Source: Halieaceae bacterium (GTDB lineage: Bacteria > Pseudomonadota > Gammaproteobacteria > Pseudomonadales > Halieaceae). Taken from it: 7,724 nucleotides of DNA. The position numbers were made by a program, and so were the translations under genes. The notes below the pieces were generated by a model. It did not search any database and was not told the origin of the DNA. It saw nothing but the letters and a program-made list of their open reading frames with translations. Positions 1 through 6,048 of this stretch are shown here, in pieces. Location: the NCBI GenBank assembly GCA_009886815.1, contig QXYP01000059.1:1-7724 (forward strand). The letters are read 5' to 3'. Position 1 is the first letter of the stretch, and each line of letters starts with the position of its first letter.

Positions 1-303
1 GTAATGACTCAAAATGGGGTGTCCAAAAATCAATGAAACCAGGTGACAGATGCCGCTGACATCTCTCGTTGTCGTTACAAGGAAAAACTATACCTCACAT
101 GTACAGTGGCTCGCACAATTAGCGCCGCTTCAAAAAAGGTGTAGCGATTAACACGCCAAAATCTCGCCAGAGGAGCGAGAACAACGGTGGGCATATTTAG
201 GATCTTGACGACATCACTTTAGAGTTGCGTTCCTTGCCAGCGCGAAGGGTTTTGGGCCATGAGTGCGTTCGTCATCGATGTGTTCGTTGAGGCAATAAGC
301 GTG
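1..303. other. Gene-free left flank
   Basis: No convincing coding region, tRNA or repeat array is visible on either strand. The stretch lies downstream of the leftward transporter gene, so part of it is probably that transcript's 3' region. The only structured element I can support is the 6-bp hairpin at 162-180, listed separately. A short 5-bp stem (AGATG at 48-52 with CATCT at 60-64) is too small to interpret. Bases 11-50 have the feel of a mobile-element edge, but no terminal repeat or transposase coding is visible, so I make no such call. Confidence 0.5.
158..180 (-). terminator. Possible weak intrinsic terminator of the BCCT gene
   Basis: Read on the minus strand, TCTCGC (180-175) pairs perfectly with GCGAGA (167-162) around a 7-base loop. 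It is followed at once by four T residues (161-158). It lies about 125 bases past the transporter stop codon, in the right orientation to end that transcript. The stem is only 6 bp and the T run is short, so it is at best a weak terminator and could be chance. Confidence 0.35.
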
Positions 304-1914
304 CTATTCAATGACGTCAGACGGTAGGCCATGGCGGTCTCGCCACATGGCGGCCAGCAGCGACAACATCATAAAAAACATGACACCGGAAAACGGGAGT
401 GCACCAATAATCATGACAGATCTTAGCGCTTCGAGGCCGCCGGCCATCAACAAAGTAATGATGATCAGCCCCAACAGTAGGCTCCAAAGTACTATATGTT
501 GCGAGGCATGTTCTTGCTCAACGCCGCCGGAGACGATGGTATTAACGACCAACACAGCGGAATCTGCAGATGTGATGAGGTAGGTCAGCAACAACAGCAC
601 GCACAGGCAGGCTACGGGGAATACCCAGGGTGGCTGGAACAGGACATCGACCGTTGCGAACAGCTGCGCCGAAAGATCGGCATCTAAGATAGTGCCTTGA
701 GCAATCCCTGAAAGCTCCAGGTCCAGTGCTGTGCCGCCAATGATACAAAGCCAGGCAAAGCACATCATTGACGGTAGGATAATAGCCCCTACGGCATACT
801 CGCGCAGCGTTCGGCCTTTCGAAACTCGGGCCAAAAACAGCCCGACAAAGGGGGTGAAAGCGATCCACCACGCCCAATAAAAAATGGTCCAGCTGGACTG
901 CCATTGGGCCAGAGCCAGACCTTCTTGGGTCGACGTATCAGACCAGACCGTGGATGACATAGCGGGCAATGCTGCGAGGTAGTCTAAAATCCCCTGCACG
1001 AAAACCTCACCGGCAAACCAAGTTGCACCGAACACCAAAAATATCAGTAGGAGCAGCCAAGAGAGCACCATATTGAGATTGGAAAGCCATTTAATACCCC
1101 GGCCTAACCCCGACAGTGCTGACACCATGGCAGCCAATACAATAATGCCAACGGCAACCCCCAGAGCCAGTGCCGTTGGCTGATTTTCCTGAATGATCCA
1201 AGACCAGTGGGTAATATGATGCGCGCCGAAGGCCAGCTGGGTCACACCGTAGCCAATGGTGACGGCAATGCCGATTAAGGTCGCGAGAATTGCCGCGGTA
1301 TCCACTAGGGCGCCAATGATTGTGCTGCTGCGACCCCCTAGCATGGCACTGAAGGGCGAGCGAATTGTTAACGGCATGCCTCGGCGGTACGAAAAATACG
1401 CGAGGGATAGGCCCACAACGGCGTAACAGGCCCAGGGTGTTAAACCATAATGCAACAGTGTCCATTTATAGGCGGGGCCGACATTGCCAGCCGTTAACGC
1501 CTCGGCGTGACCCATGATGACGTCGGGATTGTTGCCAAAGTGGTACAGCGGCTCTGCTGTTGAATAGGTGAGCATGCCCACGCCAATACCGGCACCAAAC
1601 ATCATAGAGAACCAGGCGAACCGGCTAAATTCCGGCTGGGTATCTGGCATGCCTAGACGCTGGGACCCCGTTGTGGGCAATAGCGCTAGCACAAGGCACA
1701 GGATCATAAACAGGGCAGTCGCCCCAATATACCAGCGCCCAAAATATTCAATGGTGGCAGCCTGAACAACAAGTAGCATATCGGCCGCATTGGGTGTGGT
1801 CACTGTCCATAGGACCAAAAGTACGATGATCAATTTCACAGAGACGGCTATGCCACGGTTGTAACCGCGATAAAATCCAGAGGTTTCGACTCGGGTCACG
1901 GGCTCAGACGTCAC
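304..1914 (-). CDS. BCCT family transporter (betaine/carnitine/choline type)
   Basis: This is a secondary transporter of the inner membrane that imports quaternary ammonium or related sulfonium compounds such as glycine betaine, choline, carnitine or DMSP, for osmoprotection or catabolism. From the GTG at 1914 it is 536 residues, normal for the family, with about 12 hydrophobic segments. The BCCT signature SWTIFYWAWW is intact at residues 341-350 (TM8). TM3 carries a glycine-rich stretch GAGIGVG (107-113) followed by STAEPLYHF, more like the sodium-coupled BetP type than CaiT; this coupling assignment is inference. Aromatic residues Y156, W161 and Y164 in TM4 are candidates for the substrate box. 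I chose the GTG because AGGAGA sits 6 bases before it. The frame stays open to an ATG at 2127, but those 71 extra residues are hydrophilic, lack a ribosome site and do not look like BCCT sequence. The gene is divergent from the M24 gene. Substrate unknown. Confidence 0.95.
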   Translation of the reverse strand: MTSEPVTRVETSGFYRGYNRGIAVSVKLIIVLLVLWTVTTPNAADMLLVVQAATIEYFGRWYIGATALFMILCLVLALLPTTGSQRLGMPDTQPEFSRFAWFSMMFGAGIGVGMLTYSTAEPLYHFGNNPDVIMGHAEALTAGNVGPAYKWTLLHYGLTPWACYAVVGLSLAYFSYRRGMPLTIRSPFSAMLGGRSSTIIGALVDTAAILATLIGIAVTIGYGVTQLAFGAHHITHWSWIIQENQPTALALGVAVGIIVLAAMVSALSGLGRGIKWLSNLNMVLSWLLLLIFLVFGATWFAGEVFVQGILDYLAALPAMSSTVWSDTSTQEGLALAQWQSSWTIFYWAWWIAFTPFVGLFLARVSKGRTLREYAVGAIILPSMMCFAWLCIIGGTALDLELSGIAQGTILDADLSAQLFATVDVLFQPPWVFPVACLCVLLLLTYLITSADSAVLVVNTIVSGGVEQEHASQHIVLWSLLLGLIIITLLMAGGLEALRSVMIIGALPFSGVMFFMMLSLLAAMWRDRHGLPSDVIE

Positions 1915-1920
1915 TGTAAA

Positions 1921-1926
1921 TCTCCT
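1921..1926 (-). promoter_or_regulatory. Ribosome binding site deciding the BCCT start
   Basis: The minus strand reads AGGAGA here, 6 bases before the GTG at 1914-1912. This near-consensus Shine-Dalgarno at ideal spacing supports the GTG over the upstream in-frame ATG at 2127, which has no such site. Confidence 0.85.
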
Positions 1927-1969
1927 GTTGAATATGGGTCTTGCACTGACAGGCATGTTGCCGTCGGGT

Positions 1970-1989
1970 GTATGGCCGTAGCGTTGACC
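1970..1989. repeat. Direct repeat copy 1, candidate operator
   Basis: GTATGGCCGTAGC (1970-1982) recurs exactly at 2173-2185, and the match extends to 18 of 20 bases (1970-1989 versus 2173-2192). The core TATGGCCGTA is near-palindromic (TA-GGCC-TA half-sites with one symmetric mismatch), as expected for a dimeric regulator site. This copy lies 56 bases upstream of the transporter GTG, just downstream of the candidate minus-strand -10 box. Confidence 0.55.
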
Positions 1990-2128
1990 CTGTTTATTGT
2001 TATAGAAGTCGGGTTTGGCGTAAATCGTCGTGATGTAAGCTATCAGACCCACATCGGATTGCCAGTAGTCAGGGTAAAAAACTGCGTTGGGTGAATCGCC
2101 GCATGCGTGAATGCTCGCGCTCGTCATA

Positions 2129-2138
2129 AAAGCGCTTT
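2129..2138. repeat. Perfect 10-base palindrome AAAGCGCTTT
   Basis: AAAGCGCTTT is identical to its reverse complement. It overlaps the first bases of the candidate -35 box of the M24 gene (2137-2142). It could be an operator half of the divergent region. Short palindromes occur by chance, so the functional reading is weak. Confidence 0.3.
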
Positions 2139-2172
2139 GATTACACCGCGTCGAGGGTTAATTTAGGGCGTG

Positions 2173-2192
2173 GTATGGCCGTAGCCTTTACC
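2173..2192. repeat. Direct repeat copy 2, candidate operator
   Basis: This is the second copy of the 13-base element (exact at 2173-2185, 18 of 20 overall). It lies directly upstream of the M24 ATG at 2198 and just past the candidate plus-strand -10 box. A bound protein here could block transcription or translation initiation of the M24 gene. Function is inferred from position and symmetry only. Confidence 0.55.
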
Positions 2193-2197
2193 GCCGC

Positions 2198-3568
2198 ATG
2201 AGTGACATTGAATCGGGATATGATGGAATGGGGGTGTTGGGCGTGTTTCGAGTATTAATGGCTGTTCTCTTCACGGTTGCCTACTTGCCGCATGTTTATG
2301 GGCAGCCAGCTGCAGCTCCCTTTGCTCAACGCCCCGCCATTGAAAACAGTTTGCTGGCTGAACGACTCGACGAACTACTCCCGAAGCTGATGCGAGAGCA
2401 AAATATTGATCTTTGGATTGTGGTCGCTAGAGAGTACAACGATGATCCCGCGTTTTTGTCTCTGGTCCCGAAACCGCGATTCACGGCGCGAAGAACGACC
2501 ATGCTGCTATTTCACGATCGAGGGAAAGAGCAGGGTGTTGAGCGACTCACGATTAGTCGTTATCCGTTGGGAGAATTGTATGAGCCTGCTTGGCAAGGTG
2601 GCGATCTCGATGCCCAGTGGCGGCGCCTTGCCGAATTAGTTGAAGCACGAAACCCTAACAAGATTGCCGTCAATGTCAGTGACACCTGGCCCGTTGCCGA
2701 TGGCTTGAGTCACGGGCTTTACCTAAAGCTCGAGAAAGCTTTGGGAGAGGAATTATCAGAGCGACTGGTTTCTTCTGAAAACCTCGTTGTGCGCTGGCTG
2801 GAGACTCGAACCTCTGCTGAGGTCGAGGTTTGGCAGCGGGCTGTCGCTATTGCGCGCAGTACGATTGCAGAGGCTTTTAGCGAACGGGTTATTACGCCCG
2901 GCGTGACCACCCTAGGCGAAGTGGCTTGGTTTATTCGGGAGCGCTTTGAAGTGGCTGGCCTCGCGCCGTGGTTTCATCCTGACGTCAATCGGCAATGGCA
3001 GGGGGCAGACTACGGCAGTGCCGAATTCTTAGGCGCGGGCTATGCGCAAACCATTATTAGACGTGGCGATCTGCTGCACACCGATGTCGGACTGTGTTAC
3101 CTCGGCCTGTGCACCGATACGCAGGAGATGGGCTACGTGTTAAAGCTGGGAGAAACAGCTCCCCCCGCAGGGCTCGTGCAGGCAATGACCGCAGGTAATG
3201 AGTGGCAAGACGTTTTAACCTCACAGTTTAAAACCGGGCGCAGTGGCAATGAAATTTTGGCGGCGGCGCAAAAGCAGCTTCAGGATAAAGGCATTACCCA
3301 TGCCATTTATACCCACCCCTTAGGTGTGTTCGGCCATGCGCCCGGGCCCACCATTGGTATGTGGGACAACCAAGGGCCAACCCCGGGTCGAGGAGACTGG
3401 CTGCTCTATCCTATGACCGGCTATGCCATTGAGGGTCGTGTCACGGTGAATATTCCAGAATGGAACAATGAGCCCGTGCAGATGAAGCTGGAGCAAAGCG
3501 CCATTTACGATGGTGAACAGGTGCAGTATTTATCGGGCCGACAAAAGCAACTGCACCTAGTGAGGTAG
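2198..3568 (+). CDS. Exported M24 family metallopeptidase-like protein (Xaa-Pro peptidase/creatinase fold)
   Basis: The protein has an N-terminal creatinase-like domain (about residues 40-200) and a C-terminal pita-bread domain (about 205-450). The five expected metal ligands of M24 enzymes are visible: D296 and D307 (spaced 11, in HTDVG and CTDTQ), H380 (FGHAPG), E412 (AIEGR) and E432 (KLEQSA). H373 (THPLG) matches the additional conserved His. It should therefore be a dinuclear-metal hydrolase, such as a dipeptidase or aminopeptidase acting near proline, although creatinase-type members cleave other C-N bonds. A hydrophobic stretch at about residues 19-35 ending in VYG-QP looks like a signal peptide, placing it in the periplasm. 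The ATG at 2198 has no clear ribosome site and gives an acidic leader. Starts at 2228 (ATG) or 2243 (GTG, behind a G run) would give a more typical signal peptide, so the start is uncertain. It is divergent from the transporter; no terminator with a T run follows. Exact substrate unknown. Confidence 0.9.
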   Translation: MSDIESGYDGMGVLGVFRVLMAVLFTVAYLPHVYGQPAAAPFAQRPAIENSLLAERLDELLPKLMREQNIDLWIVVAREYNDDPAFLSLVPKPRFTARRTTMLLFHDRGKEQGVERLTISRYPLGELYEPAWQGGDLDAQWRRLAELVEARNPNKIAVNVSDTWPVADGLSHGLYLKLEKALGEELSERLVSSENLVVRWLETRTSAEVEVWQRAVAIARSTIAEAFSERVITPGVTTLGEVAWFIRERFEVAGLAPWFHPDVNRQWQGADYGSAEFLGAGYAQTIIRRGDLLHTDVGLCYLGLCTDTQEMGYVLKLGETAPPAGLVQAMTAGNEWQDVLTSQFKTGRSGNEILAAAQKQLQDKGITHAIYTHPLGVFGHAPGPTIGMWDNQGPTPGRGDWLLYPMTGYAIEGRVTVNIPEWNNEPVQMKLEQSAIYDGEQVQYLSGRQKQLHLVR

Positions 3569-3590
3569 GCCTGCTGGATAAACCTCATAC

Positions 3591-3633
3591 AACGGCGACC
3601 CTATTTTATCGGTTGCCAGCCTCAGACGCCGTT
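3591..3633 (+). other. Mutually exclusive RNA hairpins after the M24 gene
   Basis: GGCGACC (3594-3600) can pair with GGTTGCC (3611-3617) around a 10-base loop with one G-U pair. Alternatively AACGGCG (3591-3597) pairs perfectly with CGCCGTT (3627-3633). The two 5' arms overlap, so only one can form at a time. Neither is followed by a T run, so this is not a standard intrinsic terminator. It may protect the 3' end of the M24 message or be chance. Confidence 0.35.
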
Positions 3634-3893
3634 ATCACGTTGGGTGCAGTCGCGAAGGGGCGAATGCCGGGTTTTCGGGCAATTTCGTTAGGGCAATAAT
3701 CCGCTGCGATTAGGCAGTGCCTTTCAAGCTTCCAGGATGAGCCTCAGCTTGTCGTAACTCGTCACCCCATGGGCCAATGCTCGAATGCAGGTCACAGGGC
3801 GTTGTTGTCATGATTTTCCGGCCTGGGGGATTGACCCGGTTGCTCCTCGCTATAACCCGGTTGGGGCCTCAGCGAAAATTGGCTTTATAACGG

Positions 3894-3899
3894 TATACT
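3894..3899 (+). promoter_or_regulatory. Candidate -10 box of the sulfatase gene
   Basis: TATACT matches five of six bases of the sigma-70 -10 consensus and lies about 95 bases before the sulfatase ATG. No good -35 lies 16-18 bases upstream (the sequence there is AGCGAA) and no extended -10 TG is present. If real, the promoter would depend on an activator. Confidence 0.3.
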
Positions 3900-3978
3900 C
3901 GACTGACAGTGCAGGCCTTTGCGTGAACGCGGGTCAGGAGCTATTGGCTCAAAGTGCCAGGACATGCTCGAGAAGAAC

Positions 3979-3984
3979 AAGGAG
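3979..3984 (+). promoter_or_regulatory. Ribosome binding site deciding the sulfatase start
   Basis: AAGGAG lies 8 bases before the ATG at 3993 and selects it over the in-frame ATG at 3954. The chosen start also puts the signal peptide at the N terminus. Confidence 0.85.
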
Positions 3985-3992
3985 TGAAGGCC

Positions 3993-5393
3993 ATGTGTAA
4001 CCGGTATCTCAAGGGGGTTTTCCTGGGTTTTTGTATCTTCTTTGCTATGGGTGCCTGGGCAGAAAAACAACCCAATGTTGTTCTCGTACTGATGGATAAT
4101 TTTGGCTATGGAGAAATTGGCGTGTACGGCGGTGGTGCTATGCGAGGCGCCCCCACGCCGCGAATCGACAGCATAGCCAGAGAAGGCCTGCAGCTCACCA
4201 ATTTCAATGTCGAGGCTGAGTGTACCCCCTCCCGCTCGGCGCTTATGACCGGGCGGTACGGCATAAGAACCCGTCAGCGCGCTGATCAGCCCCCAAGAGG
4301 GGTTTGGTATGGCATTACTAAATGGGAAATAACCCTCGCCGAGCTTCTGTCAGATGCAGGTTATGCCACGGGCATTTTTGGTAAATGGCATCTTGGTGAT
4401 ACCGAAGGACGTTTTCCCACCGATCAAGGGTTTGATGAATGGATAGGCCTTCCGCGCTCATCAGACCGGGCATTTTGGCCCGACAGTAATAGCTTTCAAC
4501 CCAACAGCCACCCGAGTGCCAAATTTACGCATGTGATGTCGGCCAAAAAAGGCGAAAAGCCCGTCGAGGGTGCTGTTTACAATAGAGCCAAGAGAGCCAC
4601 TATCGATCGCGAGATTACCGACCAAGCGATCGATTTTATGACGCGTATGTCGGGTGCAGGGAAACCCTTCTTCGCCTATCTGCCGTACACACAAACTCAC
4701 GAACCGGTAGACCCCCACCCTGATTTTTATGGCAGCACGGGCAATGGAAGCTTTGCCGATGTATTGGCACAAACCGATGTCTACGTGGGTGAATTGCTCG
4801 ACACAGTCGATGGCCTCGGTATACGAGACGACACGATATTTATCTTTACCTCGGATAACGGTCGAGAGGGTGTGCCTCGTTCCTTTGGTTTCACCGGACC
4901 CTGGCGTAGCGGCATGTTTTCGCCTTATGAAGGGTCACTGCGAGTGCCGTTTCTGGTGCGTTGGCCAGATCAGATTCCAGCTGGAAGAGTGAGTAATGAA
5001 ATCGTGCATCAAATGGACGTGTTCTCGACCGTGGCAGGTTTTGCTGGGGTCAACGTGCCCTCAGATCGGGTGATTGATGGTGTCGACCAGTCTCAGTTTT
5101 TTAGGGGAGAAACAGAGCAGTCTGCGCGGGAGTCTTTGGTGATTTATATTGGGAACACCCTCTTTGGTGCCAAGTGGCGTAACTGGAAAATTCTGCTGCG
5201 AGAAATGGATGAAGATGGCTATGGCATTAAGGAGATGGCTTACCCGTCGGTCTACAATCTGATTGTTGACCCTAAAGAAGAGGTTCCCGAGCTGAATTAC
5301 CTCAACGATACTTGGGTTGATTTTCCCCTTTATCAAGTGATTGAAGACCACGAATTATCCTTGGAGAAGGACCCCGGTACTCCAGATCCTTAG
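3993..5393 (+). CDS. Exported Cys-type (FGly) sulfatase, arylsulfatase-like
   Basis: A hydrolase of sulfate esters in the alkaline-phosphatase superfamily (sulfatase family S1), 466 residues. A signal peptide covers residues 1-23 and ends AWA before EKQPN, so the enzyme is periplasmic or secreted. The signature CTPSR starts at C77, the cysteine converted to formylglycine; SALMTGRYG follows, as in active family members. Other expected active-site residues are visible: D35 (LMDNFGYG), K131 and H133 (GKWHLGD), H236 (TQTHEP), D288 and N289 (TSDNG), and a C-terminal K394 (AKWRNWK). The first metal motif is DN rather than the textbook DD; related bacterial arylsulfatases with DN-GYG-YGGG share this, so it is probably subfamily-typical, not a defect. 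No maturation enzyme (FGE or anSME) is in the window, so it must be encoded elsewhere. The MOSC gene starts 77 bases downstream with no terminator between. The sulfated substrate (glycan, aryl or small ester) cannot be told from sequence. Confidence 0.95.
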   Translation: MCNRYLKGVFLGFCIFFAMGAWAEKQPNVVLVLMDNFGYGEIGVYGGGAMRGAPTPRIDSIAREGLQLTNFNVEAECTPSRSALMTGRYGIRTRQRADQPPRGVWYGITKWEITLAELLSDAGYATGIFGKWHLGDTEGRFPTDQGFDEWIGLPRSSDRAFWPDSNSFQPNSHPSAKFTHVMSAKKGEKPVEGAVYNRAKRATIDREITDQAIDFMTRMSGAGKPFFAYLPYTQTHEPVDPHPDFYGSTGNGSFADVLAQTDVYVGELLDTVDGLGIRDDTIFIFTSDNGREGVPRSFGFTGPWRSGMFSPYEGSLRVPFLVRWPDQIPAGRVSNEIVHQMDVFSTVAGFAGVNVPSDRVIDGVDQSQFFRGETEQSARESLVIYIGNTLFGAKWRNWKILLREMDEDGYGIKEMAYPSVYNLIVDPKEEVPELNYLNDTWVDFPLYQVIEDHELSLEKDPGTPDP

Positions 5394-5458
5394 CAGCGAG
5401 GGTGACAAACTAGGGGGGTAGTAAAAGCCATAGAGAATTGGCAAAGTCGATTAAAAGT

Positions 5459-5463
5459 GGGAG
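5459..5463 (+). promoter_or_regulatory. Ribosome binding site deciding the MOSC start
   Basis: GGGAG lies 7 bases before the ATG at 5471. The alternative in-frame TTG at 5438 has no good site and would add 11 residues without MOSC character. Confidence 0.75.
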
Positions 5464-5470
5464 CTTAACT

Positions 5471-6043
5471 ATGACGCAGGGTCGTGTAGTCAGTGTGCAT
5501 GTGGGTGCGACAGGAACTTTAGATAAAGATGCCGATCAGTCATTAGAGATGGCGATAGACGGTATTGTGGGTGATCGCCATCGCGGGGCAACCCGCAAAG
5601 CCTGGGCGACGGGTGATAAACAGGTTGGCGGCACCGTGCGGCGCAATGAGCGTCAGTGGTCGGCGATTGCCCACGAAGACGTTGAGCAAATTTCACAGGC
5701 AATGTCGCTGGCGCAACCCCTCACCGCGGGCGCGATCGCGGTGAATATTTGCATTCAAGGTATTCCCGATTTTTCACGGTTGCCTCGAGGAACAACCCTC
5801 ACCTTTGAGTCTGGCGTTGTACTCATAGTGGAGGAATACAACCCCCCCTGCGGTGATATGGCCCTGCACGTTGCCGAAAACAATGTGACCACATCGGGGG
5901 AACCCCCCACGCCGCAATCGTTTTCTGAGGCGGCAAAGTTTTGTCGTGGGCTGGTGGGGGTTGTAGAAGTACCCGGCTCTATCCGTGCGGGTGATCAGGT
6001 GACGGTTGAGTCAGAGCTTTTGCCAAAATGGCTTAGGAGTTAG
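5471..6043 (+). CDS. Stand-alone MOSC domain protein
   Basis: A 190-residue cytoplasmic protein made of little more than a MOSC domain, the beta-rich fold named after the molybdenum-cofactor sulfurase C terminus. MOSC proteins are thought to carry or transfer sulfur, or to act in reductive chemistry of N-hydroxylated compounds as YiiM does with a Moco partner. Visible family features are DGIVGDRHRG (residues 30-39), the conserved N92 in AVNI followed by G-PxxxxLPRGTxL, and the likely key cysteine C127 in NPPCGDM. A C-terminal GLVGVVEVPGSIRAGD (about 164-180) matches the usual closing beta strands. No other domain and no signal peptide are seen. It overlaps no neighbour but ends 5 bases before the oxidoreductase ATG, which implies cotranscription and probably coupled translation. 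Whether it acts on that enzyme, on its substrate or on sulfur from the upstream sulfatase is unknown. Confidence 0.9.
   Translation: MTQGRVVSVHVGATGTLDKDADQSLEMAIDGIVGDRHRGATRKAWATGDKQVGGTVRRNERQWSAIAHEDVEQISQAMSLAQPLTAGAIAVNICIQGIPDFSRLPRGTTLTFESGVVLIVEEYNPPCGDMALHVAENNVTTSGEPPTPQSFSEAAKFCRGLVGVVEVPGSIRAGDQVTVESELLPKWLRS
6035..6039 (+). promoter_or_regulatory. Ribosome binding site of the oxidoreductase, inside the MOSC gene
   Basis: AGGAG lies 9 bases before the ATG at 6049 and within the last codons of the MOSC gene. This fits translational coupling of the two genes. Confidence 0.8.
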
Positions 6044-6048
6044 CGCCA

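Larger units (their letters stand above)
1915..2197. promoter_or_regulatory. Divergent promoter region between transporter and M24 genes
   Basis: The 283-base spacer must hold the promoters for both divergent genes. On the plus strand, TTGATT (2137-2142) and TAATTT (2159-2164) are 16 bases apart and could be weak -35 and -10 boxes, placing a start near 2171. On the minus strand, TATAAC (2003-1998) could be a -10 with no good -35. Two copies of a 13-base element and a 10-base palindrome, listed separately, lie in this spacer. The promoter boxes are poor matches; the regulatory role of the region follows mainly from gene arrangement. Confidence 0.6.
3569..3992. other. 424-base intergenic region
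   Basis: No convincing gene is present. Just after the M24 stop are two overlapping inverted repeats (3591-3633), listed separately. Farther on there is a -10-like TATACT at 3894-3899. The rightmost part is the leader of the sulfatase gene. An open frame across 3785-4000 has no recognisable protein character. Confidence 0.6.

Noticed and set aside
11..50. Possible mobile-element edge in the left flank
   Set aside because: The impression rests on sequence resemblance I cannot verify; no terminal inverted repeat, target duplication or transposase coding is visible.
542..1465. Two open frames of 120 and 124 residues on the minus strand in another phase
   Set aside because: Both overlap the BCCT gene on the same strand; their cysteine, histidine and arginine-rich translations are typical of out-of-frame reading.
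1915..2127. N-terminal extension of the BCCT protein from the ATG at 2127
   Set aside because: No ribosome site precedes it, the sequence is unlike BCCT N termini, and AGGAGA lies ideally placed before the GTG at 1914.
3831..3856. TTGACC and TATAAC as a sigma-70 promoter
   Set aside because: The spacer is only 14 bases, too short for normal sigma-70 recognition.
3785..4000. 71-residue open frame before the sulfatase
   Set aside because: No ribosome site, no recognisable features, and it overlaps the sulfatase start in another frame.
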